From positions 1,674,001-1,738,000 of the forward strand of contig OY756140.1 in NCBI GenBank assembly GCA_963576785.1: DNA of 64,000 bases, in the 5' to 3' direction. The first letter of the stretch is position 1; each line of letters starts with the position of its first letter. The notes below the pieces were generated by a model. It saw nothing but the letters and a program-made list of their open reading frames with translations. It ran no database searches and was not told the origin of the DNA. Made by a program: the position numbers and the translations under genes. This stretch comes from Chlorophyllum brunneum. Its lineage: Eukaryota; Basidiomycota; Agaricomycetes; Agaricales; Agaricaceae. Of the stretch, positions 59,498-64,000 are shown piece after piece.

Positions 59498-60592
59498 ATG
59501 ACTTCAGCTCTTCCAGCTCCAGCTTTGCAGGCTTCTCGTGCCGCCCTCAATGCGGCCCTTGCTGACCAGACTCAAAGCAACAATGACGTTGATGACCTTG
59601 AGCCGGGAGAAATTCAGGAGGTGAATATGGAGGAACAGGCTGAAGGCATCCGTACTGTGTTCAGTGATCCCAAAAATTTCAATGTGAAGGTAAAAGGTTC
59701 CATCTTTTTTTTGGCTCCAAGCAAGCCTTACGTCGTTTCAGCACCCTCTTTATTCCCCTTGGACTCTGTGGTTCGACTCCCCCGCCACCAAGGGCCGCAA
59801 TCTACCTCAAACACCTGTGTCTGCCTTTCCTCAGACCCCGGTTTCCCAGACACCGAGTGTAGCTGCTGCGCAAGGGTGGATGGAGGATATAAAACGGGTT
59901 ATCAGCTTTGATAGCGTTGAAGAATTCTGGGGGTGAGGTTCTTTCATGAAAGGAGGTGCTTAACATCTAACGCCTTATGCAGCCTGTACAACAACATCGT
60001 TCCTCCGTCACAGTTACCGCAGAAAGCTAATTACTATCTGTTCAAGGTACGTATCCGTGCTTGCGAACTCGGCTTGTCTTCACCATTCAAAATAGGAGGG
60101 AATTATCCCAGCCTGGGAAGATGAAGCAAACAAATACGGGGGCAAATGGAGCATACAGTTGCCAAGGGACAAAAACAGAGGTAATGTAGATAAGATGTGG
60201 CTATACACAGTTAGTATCCAGGTCTCAAGCACTCTCACAAAGGAGGTTGGGCTCATGGATGTATTCAGATGCTTGCCGCTATTGGGGAAACATTCGACCC
60301 AACGCTCGACGAGGGAGAAGGGGGGCTGTCGCAGTCATTGATCACGGGCGTCATTGTCTCAATACGCCCGCAGTTCTATCGTATATCGATCTGGACAAGG
60401 CTTGCGCCATCGCCGGCGGAGGACGACAAGCTGCGTGAGAGGATTGAGACGGTGGGCCGGTATTTCAAAACGGGGGTGCTTGGGTACAGCGAGGGGGCGC
60501 GGCTGGCTGGACCGCTTGCGACAGAGGTTGAGTTTCTATCGCACAAGGATTCTGAGAAGAAGGGCAAGGCTGCGAAGAAAATTGTTGTGTAG
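59498..60592 (+). CDS. CDC33: Translation initiation factor eIF4E
   Basis: mRNA cap-binding protein. Five exons: MTSALPAPALQASRAALNAA, a DDLEPGEIQEVNMEEQAE acidic stretch, VFSDPKNFNVK|HPLYSPWTLWFDSPATKGRN, a spacer with PQTPVSAFPQTPVSQTP, WMEDIKRVISFDSVEEFWG|LYNNIVPPSQLPQKANYYLF, EGIIPAWEDEANKYGGKWSI (Trp-Glu cap sandwich), DKMWLYT|MLAAIGETFDPTLD, CGVIVSIRPQFYRISIWTR-like strand and the end KGKAAKKIVV. The Trp residues for cap stacking and the HPLxxxWTLWF motif are kept. The PQTP-rich insert after ATKGRN is longer than in yeast or human eIF4E. Confidence 0.92.
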
Positions 60593-60705
60593 ATTGTTGC
60601 GTGCCAGATTTAGCGTTGGTGTTTGGTGTAAGCTATGTACAATCAACTGATGACGACATTTCTTATCGCCATATAAGATCCCAAGTCGCCTCTCCCACCC
60701 CAGCC

Positions 60706-62393
60706 ATGCCAGTTCCAGGCTTCCTCGCCTCCTTCGCAGACAGGGCCCAGTCCGCAATCAATGCGTCGCCCCTAGCCCCCCATCTGCCCTCGCACAATCG
60801 CCCCAGCAGCCCCGACGCCGGCAACCAGCCCCCCGCCAACCACGCTGCTGCCCAGGGAGGACATAGATCCCATGCTCTTGACAACTTCTCTCACCAGATC
60901 CGCACACTTGGCCAACAGTACTCGTACGTCAATTCCCCCCATCGCTGCCCCTTGCTGACTGGGATCTCTCCGATAGCTCCACGACCCCTGTCCAGAAGAT
61001 CATCACATCTAAAAAAGGTGTCGCACTGGACTTTGACAGCGTTGGACGCGGTTCCAAAGCACAGAGCAAGGAACTTTACACATGGGGCCAGAGCGAAACC
61101 GAAGATCTCAGGGACGGTATGCATTTCCATCTCACACATTTAACTACCGCCCATCAGTTCATCTAGTAACCGATCGTCTCGCGTATCTAAACTTCGTCCA
61201 GGGTTCCCTTGCTGGTACTCTAGCTACCAAGCTGGACGCGGCCCGTGCACCATTCAAATCCCTCCGGGATGCTGAGACTGCGATTGCCCCCCGCCGCAAT
61301 ATCCGCACTAGTCTGCAAAACCAGGTTGCACGACTTGAGCATGATCAACAGAAGGGCCAAGAAAAGAAGACCGCAGAGGTCAAGGATCAGCTTCGCAAGG
61401 CCGAATTCGACGACGCGGCCCAGGAACGCGAAATTGAAGTCCTGAAACGCAAGGCGGTCAGGGAAAGTGAGCAGCTCAAGTGGGAAGCGATCAGAGAAGT
61501 AGGTATTTTCTCTCAAAAACCGAATACTGGCTCTGATCAAGAACCTTTGGTAGTATGGAGAAAAGCTCGTACTCCTTTCTCAAGCTGCCACCCCTATCAT
61601 TATGGCTCTTCCTTCTATCCCTCCTACCCTGGAGCACCCCTACACCGGAGCCCAGGCAACTGGTGCCGCTCGAGCGTCTCTCCAGCGGGCACTTGATAAC
61701 TATAAGACTGGCCACATCAATCTCCCACCTCAGTTGGCCCCATCTGAACTCTCCCGGTCTGACATCCAAAGCTTCGGTGAAAGCCACGCCAGCGAACTTT
61801 CCGCGCTCAACGTCCCTTCTCAAACGACTCTCCATTCTACCCCACCGCCATCACACACTGGTGCAGCACAATCCTCTTCTCTGGGTGTTAACCCTCAGAA
61901 GACTCAGTCCCCCCCACTCGATCCTACCCACCTCAACAACTCACCTGCGCCAATCCCCTCTCTTCCATCCCCCATTGTAGCCGATGCGTCTCAAACGACG
62001 ACAACCGTCCCCATGATCACCCCCACAGTTGCTGAGACAGGTATACCTGTCTCCGCTGGGGCAGACGGACCTGGCCCTGCCAGTGGATCGCTACATGACC
62101 TTCGTCATTCTCCCCTCGCAGGCTCATCAAAACCTACTTCACAACCAGGTTCAGCTCCCAAGTATGAGACTGCCCAAGAGGAGAACCGACACTTGGTTGA
62201 TGCTTACTCTCAATCGGGGTCTGCGCAAGACCAACCTCCCCCAACTCCCCCGACCCTCTATGAGAGTGCTGAGGAAGAAAAGAAGAGACTTGAGAAGGAG
62301 GAGAGAGAGCGTCTACTCCGAACAGGCTCAAATCAATCCAGTAAAGACGAGAAGGACAGGGATGATGAATTACCCCCTTACCAGGACATTTGA
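60706..62393 (+). CDS. PIL1: Eisosome BAR-domain protein PIL1/LSP1
   Basis: Coats plasma-membrane furrows (eisosomes/MCC). MPVPGFLASFADRAQSAINA, SHALDNFSHQIRTLGQQYS, TPVQKIITSKKGVALDFDSV, GRGSKAQSKELYTWGQSETE, LAYLNFVQGSLAGTLATKLD, AARAPFKSLRDAETAIAPRR, NIRTSLQNQVARLEHDQQKG, QLRKAEFDDAAQEREIEVLK, ESEQLKWEAIREYGEKLVLL, QAATPIIMALPSIPPTLEHP and YTGAQATGAARASLQRALDN cover the full Pil1/Lsp1 BAR region. A Ser/Pro-rich tail of about 200 residues with a Lys/Glu helix and the end DDELPPYQDI follows; it contains PPxY (LPPYQ), a possible WW-domain ligand. Five exons. Family known to be regulated by Pkh kinases. Confidence 0.93.
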
Positions 62394-62524
62394 GGGGAAC
62401 ATGCTCTCGAATGTTTCGGACAATATGCTCTTATTCTTGGTGCTTTGACAAAACTTTCGAATGTAATGTCTACTAAGGGTATCTCTTGAACTGTGATATA
62501 TAGTTGTGAACAGATCATCAAATT

Positions 62525-64000
62525 TCAGACTTTTGACATGAGGCGGCGAGTCTCTTGTGGTGTGAAGTGCAGAATGATTGACAGTACGCGGACGAGGTTA
62601 GGCTGAATAAGAGTCCTTAGCGGCTAGGATAGAAAATGCTGCTAATAGTCGATCTTACCCTCATTTCCTTGTGCTCCAAAAATTGTAAAATGACGTTGCG
62701 TAGGTATTCGAGATTTACCTCTTCTTCATTCTTGCTAGCTGCTGAATCGGGGGAGGGTGAATTGGTGCGAGGAGTTCCTGGTGGAGGTGTCATATCTGGT
62801 GGGCTGCTTTCACTCGTTCGTGTGGTCCAGTAACCGACCCCAGGATTCCTCTGTCTTTCCAGTAGAGTAACAGACGACTGGACTTTCCGCAGCTCTTCCC
62901 GCAAAGACTAGAAAGTATAATAAGAAACCTCCCAAGAAGTGAAACTGGCGTATTACTTTATTGGTCTGTCGTACTTGGGCGTCCTTGGCTTTACTCTCCT
63001 CATTCTGTTTCTCCAGTCCTATAATTTTGGTCTGCAATTCGCTAGCAGCGGCTTGTGCAGATACCTGCGGAGATGTCAGGGGAGCCGAAAGTAGCCATTT
63101 AGCAAAGATGCCATACCTGGGCATTTTCAAGGCGACTACAAGTCTTCGACATATCAGCGAGCTGACGTTCCAGACTTGCAATTTCTACATCCCTGCGCTC
63201 AAGCTCTGTCTCAAGCTCCGCAACAACTTCCTCCTCTTCCTGCTGACTCTTTGTAGAGTTGCCCAGCAGGCGCTTGAACTCCTCAATCTCCACTCCGCGA
63301 TCCTTGAGTTTGCGACTCCATTCAGCCTCGCTGTCGTTCCTTTCTTTTTCCAGCGCTACGTTAACACGCTTCAATTCCGCAAGCTTTACTTCGTATTTGG
63401 ATTCTGTGGCAGTTAGAAGATTTGCGATGTTCTCGGCTGAGGTACCAGGTTCGCGGGACCGAAGATCCTGTTCGCGCTGTAGTTCGTGAAGATTTTCCTT
63501 CAAGAGCGTGATACGGTCGGTGGCTTCGCGGAGTTGGTACTGTAGCTCAGTGTTCTGATGTTGTATGCCCTCTAAATGCGATTGCGCCGACTCTGTTTCG
63601 GCTTGTCGAAGTTGAAGTAGTTCAAAGAAAGCATTCTTGTCTCTAGTCACATTGTTGAGTGACGTTTCCAGAGTATTTATATGTGAATTCTTGTTCATGA
63701 TTTCTTTGCTGTGTGTGCTCTATGAGTGACGTAAGAGACGATTTGAATAAGTAGGAAAAATAATGATGTAAAGTACCTTTGCCGTGATCGCCTCCAGCTC
63801 GAATTGACCCCTCATGACCGCCATCTCCTTGTCGTACCTCTCCCTGAGAGTGCCAATCTCTTTTTCAAACTGAGAACGTAGATTTGCCAACGACTTCTGC
63901 TTCTCCGCACCAGCCGCTTCTATCTCTCTCTCCAACCTTTTTCTCTCGGCTTGCTCTTTCCCCATATCTGCCTTTTCTTTCTCCGTCAGGATGGCGACCT
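62525..64000 (-). CDS. IMH1: GRIP-domain golgin (IMH1-like), 5' end beyond window
   Basis: Long coiled coil tethering vesicles at the trans-Golgi; the GRIP domain binds Arl1-GTP. The visible part is nearly all Glu/Lys/Gln/Leu coil: KRLEREIEAAGAEKQKSLAN, REATDRITLLKENLHELQRE, ESKYEVKLAELKRVNVALEK, LETELERRDVEIASLERQLA, ELQTKIIGLEKQNEESKAKD, with a Pro/Ser linker (SPPDMTPPPGTPRTNS). The last two exons form the GRIP domain: VNLEYLRNVILQFLEHKEMR and, after an intron (donor GTAAGA, acceptor ATTCAG), PNLVRVLSIILHFTPQETRR. The conserved Tyr of GRIP is in LEYLRN. The gene stays open to the window edge (VAILTEKEKADMGK), so the N-terminus is missing. Confidence 0.88.

Overview
The window is nuclear DNA of a filamentous basidiomycete, most likely an Agaricomycete. 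Almost every gene is cut by several 50-60 nt GT-AG introns, genes are packed on both strands with gaps often below 200 bp, and the protein families are typical of mushroom-forming fungi (SRA-YDG reader, secreted double-psi beta-barrel proteins, PL8 lyase, eisosome BAR protein). No transposon, CRISPR, virus or operon-like structure was seen. All multi-exon models were joined by hand from reading frames and splice signals, so outer coordinates are firmer than individual exon ends.

Layout. 1-1574: no assignable gene. 1575-4933: MYG1 exonuclease, a small GPI-type surface protein, and an orphan gene divergent from it. 5486-8226: two tandem double-psi beta-barrel genes, one membrane-anchored and one secreted. 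8657-14226: SRA-YDG methyl-DNA reader, SEC9 SNARE and MPP10. 15129-18244: secreted PL8 polysaccharide lyase. 18417-24061: housekeeping genes (RPS3, 3-ketoacyl-CoA thiolase, MRPL32, NDUFA5, an intron-containing tRNA-Ser, LSM1). 24062-29309: a very long SPP1/CFP1 COMPASS PHD protein. 29922-34967: STM1/HABP4, a tau55-like histidine phosphatase, MEMO1 and RPL32. 35591-39985: a PAS-kinase-type kinase without a visible PAS domain, and TEF1. 40320-47653: dienelactone hydrolase, a membrane GNAT, ELP5, an orphan membrane protein and mitochondrial aspartate aminotransferase. 47932-54784: aspartyl-tRNA synthetase, an orphan one-TM protein, SSH4-like SPRY adaptor and SNF4. 54983-64000: START-like protein, membrane methyltransferase, VAM7, MTM1-type carrier, eIF4E, PIL1/LSP1 eisosome protein and a GRIP golgin cut by the window end.

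Themes. Translation and RNA are heavily represented (RPS3, RPL32, MRPL32, TEF1, DPS1, eIF4E, STM1, MPP10, LSM1, ELP5, tRNA-Ser), as are membrane traffic and surface (SEC9, VAM7, golgin, SSH4, PIL1). Two chromatin-mark readers (SRA and COMPASS PHD) lie about 14 kb apart. Energy sensing and metabolism are represented by SNF4, the PASK-like kinase, aspartate aminotransferase, thiolase and NDUFA5. There is no sign that these form one pathway cluster. The least explained parts are the tandem barrel pair, the orphan genes, and the long SPP1 extension. I found no clear candidate for a wholly new multi-gene system.
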